Shown here: positions 19,230-30,278 of the stretch, in pieces
Numbering within the stretch: the stretch's first letter is position 1
How the letters are laid out: the number at the start of each line of letters is the position of its first letter
DNA from: Phytophthora sp. 'mugwort'
Taxonomy: Eukaryota; Oomycota; Peronosporomycetes; Peronosporales; Peronosporaceae
Direction: 5' to 3'
DNA length: 64,000 nucleotides
NCBI GenBank assembly: GCA_033558025.1
Contig: JAUCEF010000005.1
Span: 6,200,001 to 6,264,000 of the forward strand
Translations under genes and position numbers: made by a program
Notes under the pieces: generated by a model
Databases searched by the model: none
What the model was told of the DNA's origin: nothing
What the model saw: the letters and a program-made list of their open reading frames with translations, nothing else

Positions 19230-19342
19230 AGCACAATACAAACAAGTTGCCCAAGAAACAATGAGCATGATGTTCAACAAGCACAGTACCAGGAGCTCTT
19301 CCTCCGCCAAGTTACAGTTGTTCATCAGTTGCTTCAACGTCA

Positions 19343-19699
19343 TCCTAAAACTCAACGCTAACGTTGCTCCGTCCGTCTGTCACGCCATAACGTGATTCTA
19401 GCCGCAATATCATTGGCTGCCGAGCGCATCGAAGGCGGGCTGCCGTTGGCTAAAATAACATTCCGCAGAAGGCGGCCATTAGTGGAAAATATAAATAAAC
19501 GATTGGTCGAAACTTGATGTATATTTTTAGCCTGCGTCCTTTCATTCCTGAAAATAGAGGCCGTCACATGCAGGTGTGCGAAACGCGAGTGGTGTCGCTC
19601 CCGCACCGTCTTGACAGGCTGGGACTGCAGCGCATAGACAGGTCCACCTACTGGGACGAAAACTAAACCCAACGCCGCATAGCGGCGGCGCTCGGCTAG
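19343..19699 (+). mobile_element. Helitron-like non-autonomous element, copy 1
   Basis: Similar over much of its length to 30721-31242 (shared CTAAAACTCAAC, TCACGCCATAACGTGATT, GCCGCAATATCATTGGCTGCC, GGCGCTCGGCTAG). It ends CTAG followed by T; a 6-bp GC hairpin (CGCCGC-ATA-GCGGCG) ends 8 nt before the CTAG. It starts TC after an A. TC...hairpin...CTRR between A and T are the defining termini of Helitrons. No Rep/helicase is encoded. Confidence 0.5.
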
Positions 19700-20340
19700 T
19701 CCTCTTCAGTTACAAGAGCAATTGAATTAATATTTCATGCGTACAGATGTCATCGTCGACGTCCATACCATAAAATATCCGACTAGCGGACCTCTCCGAC
19801 CTGTACCACAACAATGGTATATCTAACAAGGGAGGTCCGGCCTACAGTACAGACTGTCATACTGCTTAAGGTTAGGGGAGTCATCATAAGATGCGAAAGG
19901 GAAGTAGAAAACCTATTTTAACCTCAGTTTATAGGGTGAAGGAAATCGTCTGAAACGGCCTGTGGGCTTAAAACAAAACGCAGCTAATCAAAACCATGCA
20001 AATTTAGCCTGAGCGACATGTGCGCTCGAGACGGTCAAATCAAAGTGAGCCCCAGATTTCCGTGGAGAGGTCCACTGTTAGGAGTAGCAATTCAGCCACC
20101 TACGTCTGTGTCTCCTTATTGACCGATTATCCCCCTATCAAACCTCGCCACATACGTTTATAGGACACGCGGCCATTCAGTGGCTGGCAGCTTCAAAGCA
20201 ACTCCGCTTTTGAGCACGCTGCCTTCCGTCTTACGTTTTTTATAGCTACTACGCAGGTCTCCGGTGCGCTGACCATGCAGCCATCAGCTTAAGCCTCGCG
20301 CCCCCCAGTGCCCTGACCGTGCAGCTATCAGCTCAAGCAG
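19700..20340. other. Intergenic, no feature recognised
   Basis: Unique-looking AT-balanced sequence without coding motifs or clear repeats. Confidence 0.35.
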
Positions 20341-20388
20341 TGCCCCCTCCCCCCTCCCCCCTCCATCCCCCCACCCCCTCCCCCCACA
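20341..20388 (+). repeat. C-rich low-complexity tract
   Basis: About 48 nt of C runs separated by single T or A bases. A comparable C run (23531-23541) lies in the corresponding place beside the second Crypton. Confidence 0.7.
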
Positions 20389-20392
20389 TATA

Positions 20393-20461
20393 CAATGATG
20401 TAGTTCAATGGGAAGAGCGCTGGGCTACGGCCTGGAGATGCCTGTTCAATTCGGGCCGTCA
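20393..20461 (+). other. tRNA-like sequence beside Crypton 1
   Basis: TAGTTCAATGGGAAGAGC matches an A-box and TGTTCAATTCGGGC resembles a B-box, about 30 nt apart, with weak acceptor pairing. The anticodon stem is too degenerate for a working tRNA. A related sequence lies beside the second Crypton (23548-23620). Confidence 0.4.
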
Positions 20462-20614
20462 CTATTTTATCAAAATGGGTACGGGTGCGGTGTCGTGTCG
20501 CACTGTGGCTGCTCTCGCTATTGCTGCAGCCACTTTCGTGCCGCCACTGCCTCTGCCGCGCCTGCTGTGCTGATGCTAGAGAAGGGTGGGGTTCGTACAT
20601 GAATTAATTCTGCC

Positions 20615-22400
20615 TTACTGACTAACTACCTCTAGCACATCCTGCGTGTATCCAGGAGCAGGGTCAACGATGACAGCGGTATGCAGTAGACGTTGGTGCC
20701 GCACGATGTTCGCGTTCAGGTCGCCCGAGCGGTAGAGAATGCACAAGTGCTTGAGAACTGCGCCGGAGCCGCGCGAGTGATCTTGCATGCTGACAGGAAC
20801 GCAAGAATAGTTTGTCCCCCCCCCCCCTCGCTGGCCCAAATCCAGGACGCGATCACGGTAGTCCGGCGGATTCAAGTCGAGCGTGAACCCGTCCTCCAAG
20901 AAGAGCTTCATGAAGGTGACTAGCAGTTTGGCGTCCGACTTTTGCTGCTTCAAGATCGGAGCCTTCTACATCGGTGGCTCCTGCGCGTACCACGCGAACC
21001 ACGTTGCGTGAAGGTGAGCCACAGCAATACGTCTGCGTTTGGGCTTATCGGGATCTTGGCTTGGTTCTTGCTGACGCTTGTTTTTCTTATCTTGTGCTGT
21101 CTTTCCTTCCAGTTTAGCTTCTAGGTTATCCAAGCGAACATCTTGACCCTTGATGTGCTCTAGTAAATGGTCAATTACACTGCGCTGATGGTCGATAATC
21201 TTGCTCTTATTACTTCGATGCTTGTGCTGTGGACTGGTTTGTTTGGGGTGCTCTTGCTTGGCTTGGTGCTTGCATTTCCACAGGTAGCAAAGTGCGCCGA
21301 CCACGCTAGAAGCTCACACACAGATGCTCCCGCATTCCTAGCAGCCGACCCCAAACGCTTGACGGCAGGACCATCCGGCTGGACCTTCTTCATTGCTGGG
21401 TAGTGCAACATGAGGTAGCCTGTGAGGACGTCGGTTGCTTGCTGACTGAGGTTGGACTTGGAGCTTCCCAGCTTATAACAGGCCACGAACAGCGAGCGTT
21501 GGACAGCAGCGATTTTCTCGTGCATTTCAGCATCAATCGGCTTCAAGTTCTGAGGCTTGATCTCGGGCGTCGTGGCGTGTCCACTGAGTGACTTACTAAT
21601 CATGTGATCTTCTCGACTTGTGTTGAAAATGTAATTGAAACCCTTGTTTGTCGTACTCATATTCCAGGCCCCTCGGTCGAAGTTCCAGCGCTCTGTGAGT
21701 CGATCACATCCGTTGACGTGCTGCGCACCACCACGGCGGAACGAATGCGACGTAAGCGAGGCTTGGACACCGGCAACATCGACCACGCGGTCAAGGAGAC
21801 GATTGACGTGGGAGTGTATCGTCGGCGTGGTGTAGATCGACACAGGAGCAGCGGCGGCTCGAGCGCAGCGAACTCGTCGGGGTGATTCAAGACTTCCAAC
21901 AGCGGCGTCGAAGGCGCTAGCGTAACAGCTGCTTGGACCGGGATCTCGGGTTGTCAATCAAGGCGACGCACGGTGCGGTTTGCGTGATGAGCGCTAATGC
22001 GATCGCGTGCAGGGCATGTGATGAAGTCGGCGTCTGGAAACAGCGACATCCCCTGTTCTTCGGACGTCTTCATGCGAATAAAGCGGACGAAGACCGTTGC
22101 GTCGACAGAGAGGTTCTGCTTGCGGACGAGCGACGAATCCGAAGGTCGCCCAAATAGGTACCACAGCATGCACAGCAACGCTGCGTCTTGATAGTCATTA
22201 GAGGAACATGCATTCTGATACAAATACAGCATTGTCTTTTTTTATCACTCTTTGAGCATGGTGGTGCTTTGTTGACTACCTTTCCGTTTCGCTTCATACA
22301 GAAGCTGTCCAGCGTCTTCCCCATACTAAGTAGCTTTGCTTCCACAATGTGTCTTTGGACAGGGAAGAGCTCAAACAGTCACATCTTACTCTGTCGGTAG
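20615..22400 (-). pseudogene. Crypton-like tyrosine recombinase, copy 1 (broken)
   Basis: Read on the minus strand. An N-terminal exon near 22290-22400 (EAKLLSMGKTLDSF) has a GT donor. The catalytic domain starts at about 22232 (DYQDAALLCMLWYLFGRPSD, catalytic Arg) and continues at 21957-21175 with LTSHSFRRGGAQH (HxxR), FDRGAW and GFNYIFNT (nucleophile Tyr). The C-terminal region (21304-20966) has a basic patch KPKRRR and the Trp/Tyr-rich HATWFAWYAQEPP. The last domain (20953-20615) has TFMKLFLEDGFTLD and DPAPGYTQDVLE. This arrangement, YR plus a C-terminal DNA-binding-like domain, fits Cryptons, which move as DNA using a tyrosine recombinase. Frame changes near 21960 and 20960 break the gene; some could be introns. 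Confidence 0.65.
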
Positions 22401-23386
22401 TATTGCATTGCAGTATTCCGGGCAAAACAAGTCAAGTCTTGTCCTCGTTAAAAATGCAAGATACATACCAAATATCCAAAACGGCCACAAAACATTTACC
22501 TGTAGTATCCTGCTCAATGCAGCGCTTAATATATTCAAACTCTACATTTTCGCTTTTTACAAAGGTCTTGAAAGTCTTGACGGCGGTTTACTTTGCCCGC
22601 TTCGTGTTGCCAGGCTTAAAGCTCGTCTAAGCCCATACTGAATGGATTAGTCGGAAAGGCTGTAAATATGCAAGTGATACGTTCATAACTTGTAATTTGA
22701 ATGATGATACACATATTTTTCTTGTCCCTCCGATCCAATACGTCGGAACGGCTGGCGTAGATGACCTACCTACCCTAACCAAAAGGATTGGTCAAAACGT
22801 TTTGACAATATCATCTGATTGATTGTTTATAAATAAAATTCGACGATTGGCCACATATGAACAACTATATCTAATACAAACATTAAGTAAGGTCGGATAG
22901 GTGGTCATACGCATCCATATCATGACGGTTCCGGCATCCCTACACATTTCCACACATGGGATAATAAGAAAAAGACAGGACAATATACCGTTATTACGCG
23001 ACATTATACTGGTATGTTTTGGTTTAGGGATGTTTTGCCTCCCGCCTTTGCATTTCCTGTCAGCTTACAAAAGGCGCTTAAAGCCGCAAGGAAATGGCCT
23101 CTAGAGGCCTCTGGGCTAAGAAAATCGCCTTTTTAACATACACGCGGTTTTGAGTCCAGAGCAATGTGCACCGGACCCGGCATATTCATTAATGAAGGCG
23201 AAACGCCAGCAGGGGGCCACAATTTAAAGCATTTGCCGGCGAGTATCCGGTTTGACTCCCTATCGGTAGAAAACATTGACCAATATCACACTGATAGAGA
23301 GTGTGTGGCCGTCTATAACCTTCGCGATTGGCCTATATATCATCCAGTAGCGGCCTACCATGTGTCGGTGAATAGACATGCCACGC
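22401..23386. other. Intergenic, no feature recognised
   Basis: No gene-like frame or known repeat is evident between the two Crypton relics here. It may contain the 5' end of Crypton 1. Confidence 0.35.
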
Positions 23387-23410
23387 TTTTTTTTTTTTTT
23401 TTTTTTTTTT
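23387..23410. repeat. Poly-T tract (24 nt)
   Basis: Uninterrupted run of 24 T. On the minus strand this would be a poly-A tail, compatible with a retroposed sequence, but no tailed element can be defined beside it. Confidence 0.8.
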
Positions 23411-23547
23411 GTGGCTGTGGGAGGCTGAGCTCGGCGATGGAGCCACAACGACCTCAGTCTTCGATTTTTGCGAGCTACTGCGCAGGCCTCAGGACAGAGA
23501 CATGTCGCACTCGCACACCACGACGCCTCCGCCCCCCCCCCACTTTG

Positions 23548-23620
23548 CAGCACCGCAGCTCAACAGGCAACAGCGCAGGGCTTCGGCCCTGAGATGTCTG
23601 TTTGAATCAGGCCGGTGCTA
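23548..23620 (+). other. tRNA-like sequence beside Crypton 2
   Basis: CAGCTCAACAGGCAACAGCGC (A-box-like) and TGTTTGAATCAGGCC (B-box-like) flank a strong hairpin CAGGGC-TTCG-GCCCTG. The arrangement and much of the sequence match 20393-20461, including GAGATGYCTGTT. Confidence 0.4.
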
Positions 23621-23816
23621 TTGTTCCCGATGTTGGGGACAAGACTGTGTGTTTGTGTGATATGTGTTCTGTTTTGTGATGTCTGTGTGTGTGTGTCCAG
23701 GTGGTGTTTGCAGTTGTATGCGGCGCGCTATGAGGTCCGTGAGCACTTGATGGTTGTTGTATATATAACCACTGTGGTTCTGAGGATGGGGGACATGTAT
23801 TTGAATGTATAACTAA

Positions 23817-26011
23817 CTATTTACACGCGCGACAGGGGGTGAGTATGTCTTGCGTGTCAACAGGTGCAGGATCAGCGATGCTTCCGATTGCAAGTTGGCG
23901 CTTATAGATCATGATACGCTCGTCCAAGATGCCGGTCTTGTGGAGCGGACGCAGTCCGCGCAGGACACTTCCAGCTCCCTTTGCGTTGACACTATGGTCC
24001 TTCAAGAATGCGAGCAGTTCGGCTTCAGCGCGGCGGCCTAAGTCGAGGACTTGGTCCTTGTAGTCCCTCACTTTGGCATCTAGGATGAAGCCCGCGTCGA
24101 GGAAGAGCTTCATGAAGGCAACGATGTGACGGGATCCGACTTCTTTTGGCGATCAGCGAAGTCCCAGATGCGCGGCACGCGCGTATACCATTCGTACCAA
24201 GCGGCTAAAAGGTTTGTGACTTGTTTCTTCCTGCGCTTGGGTTTCGGCTCCTGTTCTGATGCTTCTTCGGATTGTTCGACTGCAGGTCTTCCGTGCTTCT
24301 CCTTCGGGTTTAACAAAGACGCCTCGACGATCGTCAGGCGTGCAGCTAGTGCTTTGTTCGTGGCGATAAGTTTGAATGACAGCAAGAAGGTGATCCATTC
24401 TTGAGCATGAGTATTGGCTTGCGTCTTGTTCTTCTTGTTGTTCTTTATCAGGTGGAGTAGCGCCGTCGTTCAGCGCAACAGACCATGCGCGCGCGTCAGC
24501 AATCGGTATCTCCGCGGCTGCCAAGCACTCCTCCACGCGCGTGGCGATAGGGGCTGTCGGCGCAAGCTCCTTTAACTGCGGGAAGTAGCGAATGAGGTAC
24601 GCTGTGAGTATGTTCAATACCTTGGTGCTTACGTCAGTCGTTGTTACTTGAGACCTGAGCAGGTGCTGAATAGACAGCCTACAAGCGACCTAGCCGTTCC
24701 TGCCTAACATGAGCCAGCTCGCAACGCCGAGGATCGTGGGCGACTCGTCCGCCCCCCCATCCGCTCAAGACTCGAGCCACTTTCCCGTCCTCGCGAGCCG
24801 GTGTTACTGATGTAGGCGACGGCCTTGTTGGTCTTCGTCATATCCCACGCCCCGCGGTCGAAGATCCACTGAGCAGCTAGGTGGTCGTCGGCGTTCGCGT
24901 GCTGAGCACCGCCACGGCGGAAGGAATGTGAGGTCAAGGTAGCGATGGCTCCGGCAGGTTTAGCTACGCGCTTGAGCATCCTGTTCACGTAAGCTTGCAC
25001 CCCATCCTCACCCCGCTTAGTGTATCCGCCTCCCGGTTTGTTCTTTTCTTGATCTTGTGTGCTTGTGTCTGGACGCAACGGCGCAACGGTACGGAGATTT
25101 TTGGACACGAGCGTAGGCGACAGGACCGACTCAGAAACAACGGCGGGCATGGTCGACGGCACTACAGCAACTTGAAGCATTGCCGGCTCCGCTGCCAACA
25201 ATCGTGAAGTGGGGCACCGGTGCCAATCGAGATAGCACCTTCAGACGCAAGCTCGGGAATTGGTCAAGCAGCGCTGCACAAGGTGCATCCTGGGTGGCCG
25301 GTGCGACGGCGAGCGCGTGCGAAGGGCACGTCAAGAAGTCCTTATTGTCAGGGATCAAGGTGAGTCCTTGTTCTTCTGATGTCTTGACCCGCAGCAGCAG
25401 AATGTTGAATGTGCCGCTCGCTGATACTGACACGTGCTGCTTTTGTATATAGCCTAAGTCCGAAGAGCGCCCGAAGCAGTGCCACATTAGACACGCGAGC
25501 GCAGCGTCTTGGTAGTCAGCATGTACACGAGCTGTGCTGTACACATAGGAACAAGGGTCTGTAAACCCTCCTTAGTACAAAGAGGAGCTTTATTAATCAA
25601 GCGTACCTTTCTCTCTTTTTAAGCAATGCCTATCTAACGTCTAGCTTTGCTTTAGCAAGATTAACTCAGTAGGGGCACGCAAGTGCGTGTATTTATCGAA
25701 CAACCACAACTTAACATTTCAATAATATGACGTTGCCGAATTGCGTGCAAGCTTACTTTTGTTCCCTTCGTTGGTGACGAGATATAGCCAAAGCGATCCA
25801 TAGTCCCCGCCAATCGCTTGCCAAAATTGTCCAAGAATATGCTAGCCTGGACGTATTCCATGCTAGCATTCTCTTCCTCTAGCATCCGCTTGAATGCGGC
25901 AATCGCTGTGGTTCGCGCCTTCATGGTACTCACATTCGCGAACGCGGTTAAGCTCATCCTTCTCGATCTGCTTTTCGAACTGTGTGACCTAAACAAATGG
26001 ATGTGTGTCAA
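23817..26011 (-). pseudogene. Crypton-like tyrosine recombinase, copy 2 (broken)
   Basis: Minus strand. An N-terminal helical region (26011-25757: MKARTTAIAAFKRMLEEENA, TMDRFGYISSPTKG) ends at a GTAAGC donor; an acceptor follows upstream of 25544. The catalytic domain has ADYQDAALACLMWHCFGRSSD (Arg), then after a frame change near 25170 LTSHSFRRGGAQHA (HxxR), FDRGAW and KAVAYISNT (Tyr). The C-terminal part contains KPKRRKKQVTNLLAAWYEWY and RIWDFADRQKKSD, then FMKLFLDAGFILD and DPAPVDTQDIL to 23817. It is clearly the same family as 20615-22400. Frame breaks near 25170, 24700, 24400 and 24115 indicate a dead copy. Confidence 0.65.
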
Positions 26012-26033
26012 AGTCTTCCAACTTTCTTCCTAA

Positions 26034-27429
26034 TCTAGAAAGATGCCTAGTTATCCGAATGCTACATATATGCCAGAACTATTCGTTAGACTTGACATTT
26101 GTATCGGCATATTCATATTTTGTCGCTGGTTCAGACAAATATTTGTCGGAACAGTACGACTAGCCCTAATTGTTTTCATTCGCTGAAAATTCTCAAGTGG
26201 AGTGATGTGATAGGTTAATATACGATCTCCTTCGGGTCTTCCACAATCCTGCTGTTCTATCTGTCGGAAAAGAATTATATTCATCCATAGGCCGTGGACC
26301 GTTTGGGCGCTTGTTTAAAGCATCGCGCCATTTTCCATACCAGCGAATTCCTCCATGTCCACCCGCTTTTCGCTCCTCGGTACCAAATAATCAGTCTCCG
26401 TCCAAATAATGAGGTGCCGGCCTCTTTCCTGTTACCGCATTATTGTGCTTCCCGCCTATATTTGCCAAAAATGCCCGATCGAGCGAATCGGCCCAATAGA
26501 ATCTTTCAGTCCTTGATCATGCCTGGTCTATGCGCTCGCAATGAATTTAACCGTACTTAACGTTGTGTCATAATGAACACAAGCGTTTGCGACCTTGCGC
26601 GATTTGCTGCGCGACTGATTTGATGAATCGCGCATGGAAATTTTGAGTAGAAAGCACAATATAAAGAGGTGTTTCGGCACCCTGCTTTTTATTGCGCTAC
26701 TTCAAAGGAAAAATAGGCAGAAAAAATCGATCGATTTTCAATTGGCAGTGGCAACGTGGACCAACTATTTCGACATAAACCGGTCGAAAGAGTAAATATG
26801 GTTTAATTAACCGATATTTGTACTGGTACAAATGTCTAGAGTTGGTTTTCCCTAAAATTGGGCTTTTTTTTTTTTTTTACCAACTAAATACCAACATGAT
26901 CATCTGCTCAATGTGTCAAATTTTCAGTGCTTTCCACCTCTCTAATTTCCAATGCACCTTGCGAGTAATCATAGACATAGATCCTGAGAGATTTACCAGT
27001 ATTAAGACATAGCAGCAGGATGCGTGCAGTTAATCAGAATGCAACGATAAAGCATCCATTTGCATGCTGATTTTGATGATATTGGTTCTGAGAATGGTCA
27101 TATTCGATCCAAAAGCGATGATATCCGTCCAAAACACGTTGAATATCTAGAGTGGACGCGCAATTAGTGTAGGTAGCTCTAGTTGTCCACCTTGAGATTT
27201 GATAGCGCGAATAGTGTGAACTAGACTATTATACTTTTTGGCGTAGATGATTAAAATACCGAAGGGCCTAAGTGTTGTGTATTGTTTTTATTCACAGCTT
27301 CTCTCGACCATACCAAACAACACATAACAAAATAATTTGTAGCGAATTTTCTTCAGTTCTGTCGCGAATAAAGGCTCTGTATCGGTTGATACTGCGTCGC
27401 CAGAGGTCAGAATATGGTCGGAAAAACAA
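26034..27429. other. Intergenic, AT-rich, no feature recognised
   Basis: No convincing gene. The region is AT-rich with T-tracts (about 26866-26878). Nothing else is supportable. Confidence 0.35.
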
Positions 27430-27805
27430 CTAGGTATATTCATCCATAGCCGCTGCCACGAATGGCGCGGTCTCGTCTAAGTCGAGGAGATGCTGGGCTA
27501 CCTTGTCGCGCGGCAGCCCAACGCCTGGCCTGGTACTCACTCGTACATCAAGCTGAAAGTGTGCTACAAAGACATCCCCTGGAACAGAGCGCTCTATAAG
27601 CGCAGATCGTCCGTCCAAGGACTATGTCAAGTAAAATAGCATAGTTATTACGCCTTACGTCGGTTACCGCTATTTCTTTTGTTTCGAGACTATCCACTAC
27701 GCCTGCCTGCATTCGCACATCACCTTCAACAAGGTTCAAAGCGCCCAGCTTGTCTCTCTGCATATTCTGCTTCACCCTCGATTTATGATAACTGGCCCAG
27801 GCCAT
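27430..27805 (-). pseudogene. Unrecognised coding fragment
   Basis: On the minus strand two adjoining frames look like real protein: MAWASYHKSRVKQNMQRDKL with VEGDVRMQAGVVDSLE (27805-27660), and GRSALIERSVPGDVFVAHFQ with LPRDKVAQHLLDLDE (27620-27430). A GT donor at 27658 and an AG acceptor at 27622 would join them in frame, but the 37-nt gap is too short for a normal intron, so a decayed frame is more likely. I do not recognise the family. It could be a fragment captured by a transposon. Confidence 0.25.
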
Positions 27806-28673
27806 TTGGATGCCAAAGAAAACTCGACACGCATGCGCCGAATTTTTTTTTTAGGAATAATAAAGTAATTTTAAAATTGAATATTTATAATAATATTTTA
27901 TTTTAAACATATAAAAATGCTGTATGGGCAGTTTGGAACCTCCACTATTGGGGTGTAAGCCATGTCAAGCGCGTGCTGTGGGGTCGGTCCATTACACTAT
28001 TGATCGTGCTCTACTCCGGCCGATAGTCCTGCCCACTCGGGGACTCGAACAAAAATGATGAATGGGCATACTGCTTATGACAAATTGGCGCCTATGACCT
28101 ATGGATTACGGTAGATGATACCATAGGGACCGCCACCATAGGATGGGACTTGTGAGGCACGAAGCTTCTCACTGGCGAAAATTGAAAAGTGGACTAATTT
28201 TTTTTTGATAGTGTGCGTCGATATTAACTCTTGACGGACGCAGAAATGAAACATGCCATGCAGCCCTCCGCGCTGTGCCCGCCTTCTAAGAAAGTAGTGT
28301 TAATAAGCTGGCAACGAAATATTGGTGAATGTTGGCACTTTACATCCTGTTCATTTACTGAATAAGAAGAAGAAACGACAGAACGAATCGAAGAAATCAA
28401 GAACAGTCGTGGAGATGCTTGGTGGTAGATTGCGCACCGTTAGTCATGTGGCTTTATGCATGTATCAAAGCTCTAAGGTTTCAGTTGGACACAATTGAAA
28501 CAACAGGCTCGGTTCTAACACGTAAAACAAAGTATTGGTAGTGAAGGGTTGTCGGCTTGCATTCTCATAAAACTCTAATGTACTGAAGAGGAAACGTTTG
28601 TGCTGTGATAATGAAATCACACCTTTTCAGTCACGCAGAGCGTGAAACCACATGCGATCGGGACAAAACCTTT
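27806..28673. other. Intergenic, AT-rich
   Basis: Contains a very AT-rich stretch (27840-27915). On the minus strand around 28030-28050 there is a B-box-like TGTTCGAGTCCCCG without a good A-box partner. No gene seen. Confidence 0.35.
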
Positions 28674-29089
28674 TCAATCCTGATACCGGTGATACACATA
28701 GCCGTTGTAGATTCTTTCGTACTTCTTGGAGTGCTCCACTTTTAACCATGCCTTGATTTGGTCGAGGGTATAATGGTTCGCTGCCCACGCCTTATATGCG
28801 TCGGTCTCCTTTGAAGGATCGGTCAGCAATTCTTTGCCATTTTCCTTACTACCGCCTTGTTGAACAGGTTGTCTATAGTCGCACCGAATGTTCGTTCCTC
28901 TTCTTCACGTCCTTTTCGTGCTCGAAGGAACTTCCTCCCGGCATCATCGCCGTTCGTTCCATCATCGATCCAGCGGACGAGGTCTGGCGACTCCATTTTC
29001 GAGATCGTTTGGTAGGATACTGCAGTCGTGTTACGGGTCACGAGGGAGGCGATGACGATAGTAGTGCACAGCATTACATACAGACGCAT
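28674..29089 (-). pseudogene. RXLR/dEER-type secreted effector gene, frameshifted
   Basis: The minus-strand frame from 29089 begins with a secretion signal (charged MRLYV, hydrophobic core MLCTTIVIASLV, residues about 1-24). An RXLR-like motif RKFLR follows at residues 52-56 and a dEER-type acidic motif EEEER at 62-66, the spacing of oomycete host-targeted effectors. The first position of the RXLR box is Lys (KFLR), a known-type variation. The frame stops at residue 88 (about 28823). The neighbouring frame then continues with YKAWAANHYTLDQIKAWL and a Tyr-rich end to a TGA at 28674, resembling a WY-type effector module. One frameshift near 28850 therefore breaks the gene. Such proteins are secreted and act inside plant cells; no specific target can be inferred. 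Confidence 0.6.
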
Positions 29090-29387
29090 GGTTCGTAGTA
29101 CTTGGAGACTTGAGAGCTTTTCTCGTTGGGAAGTAAAATGAGAAATGGTTGTTGTGCTCCAGACTTGCTTTTGATACCGTCAATGTGAACATAAATAATG
29201 TAGAGCACCTATAGTACTTCAGTGCAACGAAAACATTCGCCCTGTTCTTTTCCTTGGGTGGGAATCCCACTGGAGCCAAGGTAAAATCGGAAGATTGTCG
29301 CACGTACATAAGACGCAGCGCTATGCGGCCTCCGTCGCCCTGTCAATGAAACAAAAAGATCTTCGCTGTGGCTGGGGCCTGGTTATA
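29090..29387. other. Upstream flank of the effector pseudogene
   Basis: No second gene is visible; it would contain the effector promoter. No initiator-like element is clear. Confidence 0.3.
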
Positions 29388-30276
29388 CTGTAATTCCTGT
29401 GTTTTTTTCGGGATGGGGATGCGTCAGTAAACAATGTATACTGTACGTGCACCCGAGACAATGAAAAATGTTAATTCTTCTGTTACAGTTAATAGTTCAG
29501 GACGTGGTCGAGAGTGGTGTCATATCCGAAAGCAGGCTCAAGCGCTACAACGCAGTTAGCGTTGAAGGAGACGGCCATGTTGATGATTATCAGCGTTTGT
29601 ACAGTAATCACCTTAAAAGCTCTATCTGATTCCGCATTTACTTTCAGTGTAGTCCGTTTGCAGAAGTGTCTACTTGCACAGCAGTGCAAGGGCAGCCCTC
29701 AAGGCCGATCTTTGGCCACCATGGATGGCACGTTTGCGATTGGTGCTTCTGCGCCCGCTATACTGTACTATATATTACTGTAAAATTTGAGATTGTGCGC
29801 ATCCTTCTAATATTGCCTCACCCCCAAAAATTGTCGTCTTAGTATGGACTTGCGATAGTGCCCCAACCCTATAATAATGCTCCACCTCTGATTTAATTTT
29901 CAGAATAATCAGAGTTGTCAGGCATAAATCAACTGTGAGTCACAGTGTGACGGCAAGTGCGTTGGCCACTGGCGAGTTTATTGGTCACCCTCCTCAGTGA
30001 AGGCCGGACGAGCGCAGGAAACAGATTTTCGAACTTGAATTCACGCTGCTGGAGATGACGAAACGCAGCGACTCCAACGACGGCGAAGCTTTTGTCGACA
30101 GGATTACCGAGATCGATCTCTAACGACATGCTCGAAGCACACGAGTAGCACTTCATAACTGAACATGACTTCACACTGACAATTTGACAGTTTTTTAATA
30201 TCACATCCATAAAATAGTGCCCCAACTGTAATAGTGCCCCTCCTAAGGCGTGCGAGCAGTATCGCAGGTTTTACAG
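29388..30276. mobile_element. mariner/pogo-like TIR element without transposase
   Basis: The left end CTGTAATTCCTGTG and right end (reverse complement CTGTAAAACCTGCG) are terminal inverted repeats, each flanked by TA (29386-29387 and 30277-30278), the target duplication of Tc1/mariner elements. Length is 889 bp. No DDE transposase is recognisable inside. Two internal AGTGCCCCAAC segments (about 29860 and 30218) are repeats of unknown role. Confidence 0.45.
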
Positions 30277-30278
30277 TA

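Noticed and set aside
27990..28060. tRNA gene on the minus strand around the B-box-like TGTTCGAGTCCCCG
   Set aside because: No A-box, acceptor stem or anticodon arm could be assembled.
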